DNA of 64,000 nt, taken from NCBI RefSeq assembly GCF_037577855.1, contig NZ_JBAKFX010000006.1, positions 1-64,000 of the forward strand, in the 5' to 3' direction. The notes under the pieces are model-generated. The model was not told the origin of the DNA, did no database searches, and saw only the letters and a program-made list of their open reading frames with translations. The position numbers and the translations under genes are program-made. Numbering within the stretch: the stretch's first letter is position 1; every line of letters begins with the position of its first letter. The DNA comes from Dethiothermospora halolimnae. GTDB lineage: Bacteria > Bacillota > Clostridia > Tissierellales > VENL01. Of the stretch, positions 1 through 6,984 are shown one piece after another.

Positions 1-1
1 A

Positions 2-130
2 AAGAAACTGAAACCACCTGATATAGTGCTACTCATCCAAAGAAATATCTTGCCAATAAGACCTGGACGCCATGACCCTCGCAAAGTCAAAGTCCAAAAA
101 CCTGTAAGTTTTCTCTATCGAGTAGCATAA
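2..130 (+). pseudogene. IS4-like transposase, C-terminal fragment (cut by window start)
   Basis: An open frame enters from the window edge and stops at 128-130, giving 42 residues. It contains LPIRPGRHDPRK and ends in PVSFLYRVA. The basic PxRPxRxxPRK stretch followed by a short hydrophobic tail is the usual C-terminus of IS4-type DDE transposases. The catalytic DDE residues would lie upstream, outside the window, so whether the full gene is intact cannot be judged. The family call rests on pattern memory of a short tail and is moderate. Confidence 0.6.
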
Positions 131-469
131 TCATTCACATTCATTGTATCTCAAATTTTGGCAGATGGCAATCTGTCTTTTTAGTATGTCATAAATTTGT
201 TATTTACTAAAGAAAAGAGAATCCAAGACAGAAATCAGTTTATTTTCTGTCTTGGATTCTTTAAAATATTTCTTAACTTAATGACATTGACCTTAAGGTC
301 TCTTATTTTCTTCCCTTTTTTTATGAAATTGATCTCAAAAGAAATGTTACACAATTGTTAAAATTTTAAATATTCTGTTAATTACTTTTTTGTCATTGAA
401 ATGATATAATAAGAGAATAAAATAATATATATAATATGATAAAAAACATATTATACAAGGGGGACTAAT
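131..469. other. Intergenic region, no gene seen
   Basis: These 339 bases contain the IS 3' hairpins, the probable IS terminus, a 12-bp perfect palindrome GACCTTAAGGTC at 289-300 and an AT-rich leader to the gene at 470. A TATAAT at 405-410 is a plausible -10 box, but no good -35 is visible at 16-18 bases. No open frame with a ribosome binding site was found on either strand. Confidence 0.6.
218..260. terminator. 17-bp perfect hairpin downstream of the transposase fragment
   Basis: Arms 218-234 and 244-260 are perfectly complementary, with a 9-base loop and an A-rich left flank and T-rich right flank. It can end transcription from either side. A stem just inside an IS end commonly limits read-through in or out of the element. 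A smaller hairpin (CAGAT-GGCA-ATCTG then a T run) sits near 163-182. Confidence 0.5.
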
Positions 470-2125
470 ATGAAGAGTAAAAAATTTGGGATAAGAACTA
501 TTGGGGCAATAATTATTGTAACTGTTGTAATAATAGGGTTTCATACTTATAATAATTTGAAAATTCAGACTTCGACTTTTGACGAAAAATGGGGAAGGGG
601 AGTTGAAATAGGGGAAAGTGGTCTTAATAGATCACCATTGATATCTAATATTGAGAATAATATATTGGTATTAACATTTACTAGGAGTGGGAACATAAAC
701 TATTATTTAATAGATGAAAAGGGGAGTATTTTAAAGAATGACAGCATGAAGTTAGAGAATTTTAATGCAAATAAAAGTTATGATATATACCTTGAAGGAA
801 ATAACCTTTTCTATTTAAAAGATAATAAGGTATATATAAGCAAGTTTGATGAAATATCAGGGTTTAACGAAAGTAAGGAAATATTAACTGGAGCTTCAGG
901 TCTAAGAGTAGATGAAGTTTTAGGGGAATTGTTAATACAGACTTATGGTAATGATGATAATAAAATAACTATTTCTTCATTTAAAGATAATAAAATAGCT
1001 GGGGAATTTTCATATAAAGTCAACAATGAAATAACCGATGCTTTTGTTAGACAGATTAATGATCAAAAATATTTGTTTTTTTCAATTATGCCCGATGTTA
1101 ACAGAAAAGAGTTGCATATAGGAAAAATTATTAATGATAAGTTAGAGGATATTCATATGGTTGAAAATAGACCTGTATCTAGTTATATGGATTTTAAAGA
1201 TATTAATGCAGTAACTATAGACGAAAAAATTTACTTAGGTTATACTACTACTCAAAATGTTAAAGGCATAACAAATAAGTTTAAAAGGTTTAAGATAATT
1301 GATGGTAATACACTAGAGGTTTTGAATTCGAATTATATTAGCGAAATAAAACTACAAGGAATCCTTGGAGATGAATTTCAATTTGTTAAGTTCGATGATA
1401 AAGTAAATATTTTCGGATCATCTATAAATAATAAAAGTAATTATTCAGAGATGCGGGATATTTTTAGAGTAGAAATCAATAATAAAGGAGAATTATCAGA
1501 GCCATACTATATATCAAATACAGAGAAAATATCTAAAAAGCCAAAATTTTTAAAAAGCAGTAATGGATCTTACCTATGCTGGCTAGATAATGGGACAACT
1601 AATGATAGATTAATGATAAATAGTACAAATAAAAACTTTATCAAAGAAAGCAGGGACTTTACAAAGCATGATTTCTTTAATTCCACTACTAAATCATTAA
1701 TAGTTCCATTTTATGCTATAGCCTATATATTTTTTAGGGGAATAAATATCATTTTTGCAGTGGCAATTGCATATCTAATACTTGGATTTACTATTAGAAA
1801 GTTAAAAGTAGACAGCGATAAGATTAAATTTATTTGTTTTGCTGCTCTTTATGTAATTTTAAATTTTATAATGTTCAAAAACGATTTTTATAGATCAGGG
1901 TTTATAACTTATATGCCCCGTGCTTTAAGTTTTGATTTTGCAAGGTATATAATGCCCTTATTAATAAACTTGGTGTCATTTATTATTATGTCATTATATT
2001 ATACAAAGGATAGAAGGGTGAACTATCTAGCTTATATTGTAATGTTTATTGGTATAGATATATTTTTAAATTATTTGATATATGTACCTTTTATAGTAAG
2101 AGCTCAGAAAGGATTTATTATTTAA
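470..2125 (+). CDS. Membrane protein of unknown function with large external domain
   Basis: Not recognised. The 551-residue product has one membrane segment at about residues 8-26. A long hydrophilic region follows (about 40-400), rich in short beta-type stretches with repeated DxxxN and KDNK turns that could fold as a propeller-like domain. The C-terminus has four to five membrane segments (roughly 408-442, 452-469, 488-509, 517-543). A transporter-linked sensor or an accessory envelope protein would fit this layout, but no catalytic motif is visible. The start has a good site (AAGGGGGAC just before ATG 470). It stands alone: a terminator follows at 2172-2206 and the IS end lies upstream. 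Confidence 0.7.
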   Translation: MKSKKFGIRTIGAIIIVTVVIIGFHTYNNLKIQTSTFDEKWGRGVEIGESGLNRSPLISNIENNILVLTFTRSGNINYYLIDEKGSILKNDSMKLENFNANKSYDIYLEGNNLFYLKDNKVYISKFDEISGFNESKEILTGASGLRVDEVLGELLIQTYGNDDNKITISSFKDNKIAGEFSYKVNNEITDAFVRQINDQKYLFFSIMPDVNRKELHIGKIINDKLEDIHMVENRPVSSYMDFKDINAVTIDEKIYLGYTTTQNVKGITNKFKRFKIIDGNTLEVLNSNYISEIKLQGILGDEFQFVKFDDKVNIFGSSINNKSNYSEMRDIFRVEINNKGELSEPYYISNTEKISKKPKFLKSSNGSYLCWLDNGTTNDRLMINSTNKNFIKESRDFTKHDFFNSTTKSLIVPFYAIAYIFFRGINIIFAVAIAYLILGFTIRKLKVDSDKIKFICFAALYVILNFIMFKNDFYRSGFITYMPRALSFDFARYIMPLLINLVSFIIMSLYYTKDRRVNYLAYIVMFIGIDIFLNYLIYVPFIVRAQKGFII

Positions 2126-2171
2126 TAGTTATAAAAGATTTTTAATTATAAATTTTCATAGATAGGTTTTG

Positions 2172-2206
2172 AAAAAACAGATAAGAGCCTCTTATCTGTT
2201 TTTTTG
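2172..2206 (+). terminator. Rho-independent terminator after the membrane protein gene
   Basis: Arms 2172-2185 and 2191-2204 form a 14-bp stem (AACAGATAAG / CTTATCTGTT core) with a 5-base loop and a run of seven T. Confidence 0.85.
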
Positions 2207-2277
2207 AAGGAAATAGAATTAAAAGATAGAATATATAGTGTAGGTAAATAATGAAATTAAGTTAAGGAAGTGGTATA

Positions 2278-3021
2278 ATGGGTAAGACAAAAATAATAGC
2301 CCATAGGGGAGCTTCTGGTTATGCTCCGGAGAATACTATTATAGCCTTTAAAAAAGCTATAGAAATGGGAGTTGATGGGTTAGAGCTTGATGTACAATTA
2401 TCCAAAGATGGTGTTGCTGTAATATGCCATGATGAAAAGGTGGATAGGACTACAAATGGAACGGGTTTTATAAAAGACTTAACCTTAAAAGAAATTGAGG
2501 AACTAGATGCAGGAAGTTGGTTTGACGAAAGATTTTGTGGAGAAAAAATTCCTACTTTAGAAGAATTAATGTATTTAATTAGAGATGAAAATATATTACT
2601 TAATATAGAAATAAAAAATAATATAATCCAATATGAAGGAATTGTAGAAAAGATAATAAAAATCATAGAAGGATACAATAAAGAAAAGGATACAATAATA
2701 TCATCTTTTAATCATAATAGTTTATTAAAGGTAAAAAAAATAAATAATAATTTAAAAACTGGGGCTCTATATATGTCAGGACTAGTTGAACCATGGAATT
2801 ATGCTAAAAGAATAAATGTAGATGCACTACATCCATTCTTTTATAACATAAAAAAGGAGTTAGTTAAAAAATGCTTAGATAATGAAATCCTAGTAAACCC
2901 ATTTACTGTAGATACACATAAAGATATAAGAAAAATGATAGATGCAAAGGTAACGGGAATAATTACCAATTATCCTGATAGAGCCAAAAGTATTATTAAA
3001 GGGGTGTGTGATTATGATTAA
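2278..3021 (+). CDS. Glycerophosphodiester phosphodiesterase
   Basis: Hydrolyses glycerophosphodiesters to glycerol-3-phosphate and an alcohol. The 247-residue length is that of the short cytosolic (UgpQ-like) bacterial form. There is no signal peptide. The family signature is complete: HRG at residues 9-11, PENT at 17-20, Glu36 and Asp38 in the LELDVQ strand, and His51 in the CHDE motif, together the metal and catalytic residues of GDPD enzymes. The ribosome site is AAGGAAG upstream of ATG 2278. The stop overlaps the start of the following DUF4438 gene, so the two are probably co-translated. The lipid kinase at 3928 follows, suggesting a small phospholipid-turnover group. Confidence 0.93.
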   Translation: MGKTKIIAHRGASGYAPENTIIAFKKAIEMGVDGLELDVQLSKDGVAVICHDEKVDRTTNGTGFIKDLTLKEIEELDAGSWFDERFCGEKIPTLEELMYLIRDENILLNIEIKNNIIQYEGIVEKIIKIIEGYNKEKDTIISSFNHNSLLKVKKINNNLKTGALYMSGLVEPWNYAKRINVDALHPFFYNIKKELVKKCLDNEILVNPFTVDTHKDIRKMIDAKVTGIITNYPDRAKSIIKGVCDYD

Positions 3022-3874
3022 GACTAATATTAAGAATCTAGCTATTCAATCTGTACAAGGCAAAATTCATCATCCAATGGCATCTTTTCCCTATAGAATA
3101 AGCCATGAAGGAGAACCAAATGTTTTACCGGCAACTGGAGGTATAACTTATAATGTAAAGATTGGAGATTGTGCTATGGGATGGGCTGGAGATCATATTG
3201 AACCAGGTGTAAGTATAAGAAATGAGGATAAACATGAAAATGGAGCCCTTAATCTTTTAGCATGTATTGGGAATGAAGCTAAGGTTATAACTGGAGATGG
3301 AAAAGGGGCCAAGGGATACGTAACGGGGATTCATGGAGGAATTAATCATGTTCTAATATATTTTAGGGAAGAAGATTTAGAAAGAATGTGTGTAGATGAT
3401 AAAATACTTATAAAAGCCCATGGACAAGGACTTAAGTTAATAGATTATCCAGATATAAGAATTATGAATATGGACCCCAAATTATTGACAAAACTAAGAA
3501 TACAAGATGGAGATAATGGTAAAATTAGAGTACCAGTGGCTAAAAGGGTACCTCCCTATCTCATGGGTTCTGGCATTGGGTCATCAACAGCCTATAATGG
3601 AGACTATGATATTATGACAGCTGATAGGGAAGCTGTGGAAAAATATAAATTAGGCAGTCTGAAGTTTGGAGATTTAGTCATTTTAGAAGATTGTGATAAT
3701 ACATTTGGTAGGGGATATTTAAAAGGTGCAGTAAGTGTTGGTGTTGTCGTCCATAGTGATTGCATAAAAATGGGACACGGTCCAGGAATAACGACTATAA
3801 TGACCTGTAAAAGGGATTTAATAGAAGGAATTATTGATGAAACTGCTAATATAGCAAATTATTTGGATATATAA
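3014..3874 (+). CDS. DUF4438 family protein
   Basis: A 286-residue protein that I place in the DUF4438 family from its N-terminal pattern (GKIHHP, then GEPNVLPATGGITYNVKIGD, then GDHIEPGVSI). Its biochemical function is not established. It is glycine-rich and soluble, with conserved-looking HGQG, GSGIGSS and GHGPG loops of the kind found in ligand-binding or hydrolase folds. I chose ATG 3014, which has AAAGGGG nine bases upstream; a GTG at 3008 is in frame but lies too close to that site. It overlaps the GDPD gene by 8 bases and is probably made from the same message. A hairpin without a T run lies at 3877-3899. Confidence 0.75.
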   Translation: MIKTNIKNLAIQSVQGKIHHPMASFPYRISHEGEPNVLPATGGITYNVKIGDCAMGWAGDHIEPGVSIRNEDKHENGALNLLACIGNEAKVITGDGKGAKGYVTGIHGGINHVLIYFREEDLERMCVDDKILIKAHGQGLKLIDYPDIRIMNMDPKLLTKLRIQDGDNGKIRVPVAKRVPPYLMGSGIGSSTAYNGDYDIMTADREAVEKYKLGSLKFGDLVILEDCDNTFGRGYLKGAVSVGVVVHSDCIKMGHGPGITTIMTCKRDLIEGIIDETANIANYLDI

Positions 3875-3927
3875 TATCTAATAGTAGTAAACTATTAGAA
3901 TACAATTAAATAAGGAAGGTCGGTATA

Positions 3928-4827
3928 ATGAAGAAGATAAAAATAATATATAACCCTTCATCGGGAAGGCAAATAATACAGCGAAGAATTGATAGTATCT
4001 GTAAGATACTTATGGATAATGGATATATATTAGGGAAATATGCTACTGAAAAACAATATGATGCAATGAATGAGACCATAAAATGTTGTAAGGAAGATTG
4101 GGATGGAATAATCGTTTGTGGAGGGGATGGAACAGTTAACGAAGTAGCTACTGGCATAATGAAAGGTGGAAGAAAGATACCTGTGGGTATATTAGCAGCA
4201 GGAACAGTAAATGATTTTGCTAACTTTATGGAGATACCGAAGACTCCAAAGGAATTTTGTAATATGATAATGGAAAATAAAACTGTAGATGTAGATTTAG
4301 GTAGAGCTAATGACAAATATTTTGTAAATGTAGCGGCGGGAGGGCTTTTAACCAACGTAGCCCATCAAGTACCCTCAGATGCTAAAACTATACTGGGGAG
4401 AATTGCATATTATATAGAAGGACTTAAAGAGATACCTAAGCAGATGTTTAAACCAATTACGGTTAATATAGATAGTGATGAATATAGTGTAGAAGATGAA
4501 GAAATATTTTTATTTTTAATTTCAAATAGTTCTTCAATTGGTGGCTTTAAAAAATTGGCCCCTAAAGCAGAGGTAGTAGATGGATATCTTGATTGTATTA
4601 TAATCAAAAAATCAGAATTACAACATATATTTCACATACTTATTAGAATAATGAGGGGTGAGCATATAACCCATCCTAACGTTGAATATTTTAAAACAAA
4701 AAAAATAACTGTTCAATGTGAAGGGGATGTGGATATTGATGTAGATGGAGAATATGCAGGTAAATTACCTGCTAGCTTTGAGGTTATACCTAGCTCCTTT
4801 AGAATATTTACAAAGAAGGAAGTATAG
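3928..4827 (+). CDS. Diacylglycerol kinase family lipid kinase (DgkB/YegS-like)
   Basis: Phosphorylates a lipid (diacylglycerol or a related lipid) with ATP, recycling diacylglycerol into phosphatidic acid in Gram-positive membranes. The 299 residues fit the family. The nucleotide-binding loop GGDGTVNEV is at residues 65-73, preceded by the NPSSG motif at 9-13. A middle GTVNDFA motif and the C-terminal DGYLD and DVDGE motifs follow. No membrane segment is seen, as expected for a soluble membrane-associated kinase. The substrate cannot be fixed from sequence. The last codons form half of a 32-bp palindrome shared with the convergent bactofilin gene. Confidence 0.9.
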   Translation: MKKIKIIYNPSSGRQIIQRRIDSICKILMDNGYILGKYATEKQYDAMNETIKCCKEDWDGIIVCGGDGTVNEVATGIMKGGRKIPVGILAAGTVNDFANFMEIPKTPKEFCNMIMENKTVDVDLGRANDKYFVNVAAGGLLTNVAHQVPSDAKTILGRIAYYIEGLKEIPKQMFKPITVNIDSDEYSVEDEEIFLFLISNSSSIGGFKKLAPKAEVVDGYLDCIIIKKSELQHIFHILIRIMRGEHITHPNVEYFKTKKITVQCEGDVDIDVDGEYAGKLPASFEVIPSSFRIFTKKEV

Positions 4828-4843
4828 CTATACTTCCTTCTTT
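4812..4843. terminator. 32-bp perfect palindrome, bidirectional terminator spanning two stop codons
   Basis: A perfect palindrome (half: AAAGAAGGAAGTATAG) is centred between 4827 and 4828. It contains the last codons and stop of the plus-strand lipid kinase and, mirrored, those of the minus-strand bactofilin. Transcripts from either side would form the same 15-16 bp stem with a T-rich tail. Confidence 0.85.
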
Positions 4844-5235
4844 ACATCTTTAGAATTAAACTTAATTGTTTTTTTGTCTTTGGTCGATGTATTCATTTTA
4901 CAATTTCCTTCAAATTTACCAGACTCATCAACTATAAGGGAGTCGGTTTTTATATCCCCAAATATTTCGCCTGTGTTGGTAATTCTTAGTTGATTACTAC
5001 AGGTTACATTTCCATTAATTTGTCCCGAGACAATAGTATTATTGGATTCGATATTTCCGTCAATTTTTCCAGTTTCTCCAATTATTATGTCTCCATTAAC
5101 ATTTATATCACCGATAACTTGTCCATCAATTTTAATTGTTCCATCTAAGGTTATTTTACCATCTATTTTTGTGTTTTTTCCTATTATGGTGTCCATTTTT
5201 TCTGTTTTTATATTATTTTTATTAAACATAAACAT
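4828..5235 (-). CDS. Bactofilin (polymer-forming cytoskeletal protein)
   Basis: A 135-residue bactofilin, a small protein that polymerises into filaments at the membrane and recruits cell-wall enzymes. The core from about residue 18 to 105 shows the repeating hydrophobic/glycine pattern of a right-handed beta helix (GKITLDGTIKIDGQVIG, GNVTC, GEIFGDIKT), with short polar tails on each side. It lies 13 bases downstream of an M23 peptidase gene on the same strand. That pairing of bactofilin with an M23/LytM protein is known from other bacteria (for example bacA with lmdC in Hyphomonas) and suggests local control of peptidoglycan. ATG 5235 has GGGGGAT upstream. Confidence 0.92.
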   Translation of the reverse strand: MFMFNKNNIKTEKMDTIIGKNTKIDGKITLDGTIKIDGQVIGDINVNGDIIIGETGKIDGNIESNNTIVSGQINGNVTCSNQLRITNTGEIFGDIKTDSLIVDESGKFEGNCKMNTSTKDKKTIKFNSKDVKKEV

Positions 5236-5248
5236 CCCCCTTAATATT

Positions 5249-6175
5249 TTAGTCTTTATTATTAATAACCGATTTTGGATCTATACTCTTGCCATTATAT
5301 TTGATTTCAAAGTGTAGATGGGGACCTGTACTTCTACCGGTATTACCCATTTTGGCAATAGTTTCTCCCTTTTCTACTGTAGCTCCTTGTTTTACTAGGA
5401 GTTCATTATTATGGGCATAAATAGATTGATAGCCGTATCCATGATTTATGATTATAACATTACCATAACTTCCATTATAGTTAGAATAAGTTACTACACC
5501 ACTACCCGCAGCCTTAATTTTAGTGTTAAAATTATTGCCTATATCTAGACCCTTATGAAAATCCTGTCCCCTACCAAAAGGGTTTTTTCTATATCCAAAA
5601 TCGGAAGTTATTCTACCTTTAACAGGAAGAAGATTTGGTTTAGCATCAAGATAAGTTAGTTTTTTCTCCACATCGTTTACAAGTTTTTTCAAACTAGATT
5701 CCCGCTCATTTATTAGTTTAGTTAAATCATCTAACCTAGTTAAATCTGAAGTGGAGTATTCGGAACTACCGAAAAAACCTCCTCTGGAAGGAGAAACTGA
5801 TTTAGAACTGCTATTAACTTTAATTCCCACCATATTTTTAACGGTATTTTCTAAGGATGTGATATGCTTTATTTTGCTTTCAATTTGTGAGACTTTATTT
5901 GTTAGACTATTAATCTTATTTTTCTGTGATATATTGGTGGATTTTAGCCTGTTAAAATCTTCTGCTTTTTTTAAATAATTATTTTTTAATCTACTATGGG
6001 AATTGTATAGGTTTATAGTGAATAAACCAATAGAGAAAAAAGTAACTATAAGCAAAATTATAATAATTTTAAGACCTAATGAAGAAAAATTTATATGTTT
6101 TGTTTCACTAGATTGGGAAACTATCAGTAATGAAATTTTGTTGTTTCTTTTTGTGGATATATGTTTAAATTTCAT
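5249..6175 (-). CDS. M23/LytM family peptidase, membrane anchored
   Basis: A 308-residue cell-wall endopeptidase-like protein. One membrane segment lies at about residues 33-55, then a coiled coil at about 60-115, a linker, and the M23 domain at about 195-305. The zinc ligands are all present: His207 and Asp211 in HKGLDIG, and His288 in HLHFEI, with the catalytic His255 in IYAHNN. The enzyme is therefore probably active, unlike degenerate LytM regulators. The N-terminus is inside and the peptidase outside. The gene is first in a two-gene operon with the bactofilin, which probably positions it. ATG 6175 follows GGAGGA. Confidence 0.92.
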   Translation of the reverse strand: MKFKHISTKRNNKISLLIVSQSSETKHINFSSLGLKIIIILLIVTFFSIGLFTINLYNSHSRLKNNYLKKAEDFNRLKSTNISQKNKINSLTNKVSQIESKIKHITSLENTVKNMVGIKVNSSSKSVSPSRGGFFGSSEYSTSDLTRLDDLTKLINERESSLKKLVNDVEKKLTYLDAKPNLLPVKGRITSDFGYRKNPFGRGQDFHKGLDIGNNFNTKIKAAGSGVVTYSNYNGSYGNVIIINHGYGYQSIYAHNNELLVKQGATVEKGETIAKMGNTGRSTGPHLHFEIKYNGKSIDPKSVINNKD

Positions 6176-6363
6176 ATAGAGTCCTCCTTATAATAATTTT
6201 AAATATTAGAGGAATTATATATATCATTGTAGAAGTAATAATACAAGAGATGTAATTAACAACTTTCCTTTAAAGTAAATATTCAATAAATATAAAGGGA
6301 AATCCTTTTTTATATAATATAAATTTCTTGATTTAATAATTAGGACTATATACCTAGTAAAAG

Positions 6364-6393
6364 TTGACTAAAATAGTTAAAAAGTGCTAAAAT
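6364..6393 (+). promoter_or_regulatory. Sigma-A type promoter for the marR gene
   Basis: TTGACT at 6364-6369 and TAAAAT at 6388-6393 are separated by 18 bases. The -35 lies inside an imperfect inverted repeat (GTTGACTAAAATAGTTAA), which could be an operator for the product itself. Confidence 0.6.
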
Positions 6394-6428
6394 ATTTAGT
6401 GTATCGAAGGATGATGGAGGTAGTGATA

Positions 6429-6878
6429 TTGAATAATGAAAGTTTTGATCAAAATATAATTGAAATAGAAAAATATTTAAGAAAGACAGATCATATTATT
6501 AGAAAGAAAGGTAGAGAAATACTTAAAGATTTTAACATAACAGGACCTCAATTTGTAGCATTACAATGGCTAATAAGTGATGGAGAGTTGACCATAGGAG
6601 AACTTAGTCAAAAACTAAAATTAGCATGTAGTACTATTACGGATTTAATAGATAGAATGGAAAAAAATAAATTAGTAACTCGAACGAAGGATAAAAAAGA
6701 TAAAAGAGTAGTAAGAATACGAGTAAATGAAGAAGGTCATGAGTTAGTTAAAAAGGTATTAGAAAAGAGAAGGGTATATATAGCAGATAAATTAAAAGAT
6801 TTTGATAAAAGTCAAAAAGAAGTTCTAAAAGAAAGTTTAGAGACATTATATATGGCAATGAAAGAGTCTAATAAATAG
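6429..6878 (+). CDS. MarR family transcriptional regulator
   Basis: A winged-helix DNA-binding repressor of the MarR type, 149 residues from the chosen start. Helices around TGPQFVALQWL lead into the recognition region LTIGELSQKLKLACSTITDLIDRMEKNKLV (read from about residue 52 to 82), followed by the wing TRTKDKKDKRVVRIRVNEEG. A cysteine (in KLACST) sits in the recognition helix, so redox sensitivity is possible but unproven. TTG 6429 was chosen because GGAGGT at 6416-6421 lies seven bases upstream; the frame is open further upstream but without a site. No obvious target gene is adjacent other than the large signalling protein downstream. Confidence 0.88.
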   Translation: MNNESFDQNIIEIEKYLRKTDHIIRKKGREILKDFNITGPQFVALQWLISDGELTIGELSQKLKLACSTITDLIDRMEKNKLVTRTKDKKDKRVVRIRVNEEGHELVKKVLEKRRVYIADKLKDFDKSQKEVLKESLETLYMAMKESNK

Positions 6879-6984
6879 GGGACTATTTTGTTGAGATAGA
6901 TAGTATGCTAACTGCTTTATATTATAAATACTATATATTATTTTAACTTATTTTGAAGGTACATTTAAAAAGGGGAATTATGTT

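Larger units (their letters stand above)
1..294 (+). mobile_element. Right end of a probable IS4-like insertion sequence
   Basis: The transposase tail is followed by about 160 bases without a gene that hold a 17-bp perfect hairpin (218-260). Then comes a stretch at 271-294 that reads, on the minus strand, like a terminal inverted repeat (GTCAATGTCATTAAGTTAAG). The next gene starts at 470. The boundary is inferred: the left end is outside the window, so neither the inverted repeat nor a target duplication can be confirmed. Confidence 0.45.

Noticed and set aside
2319..2678. Minus-strand 119-codon open frame inside the GDPD gene
   Set aside because: It lies opposite a gene with intact family motifs, has no ribosome site and shows the serine/phenylalanine-rich composition of antisense AT-rich DNA.
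3906..4355. Minus-strand 149-codon frame opposite the lipid kinase
   Set aside because: Antisense shadow of the conserved GGDGT region, with no ribosome site.
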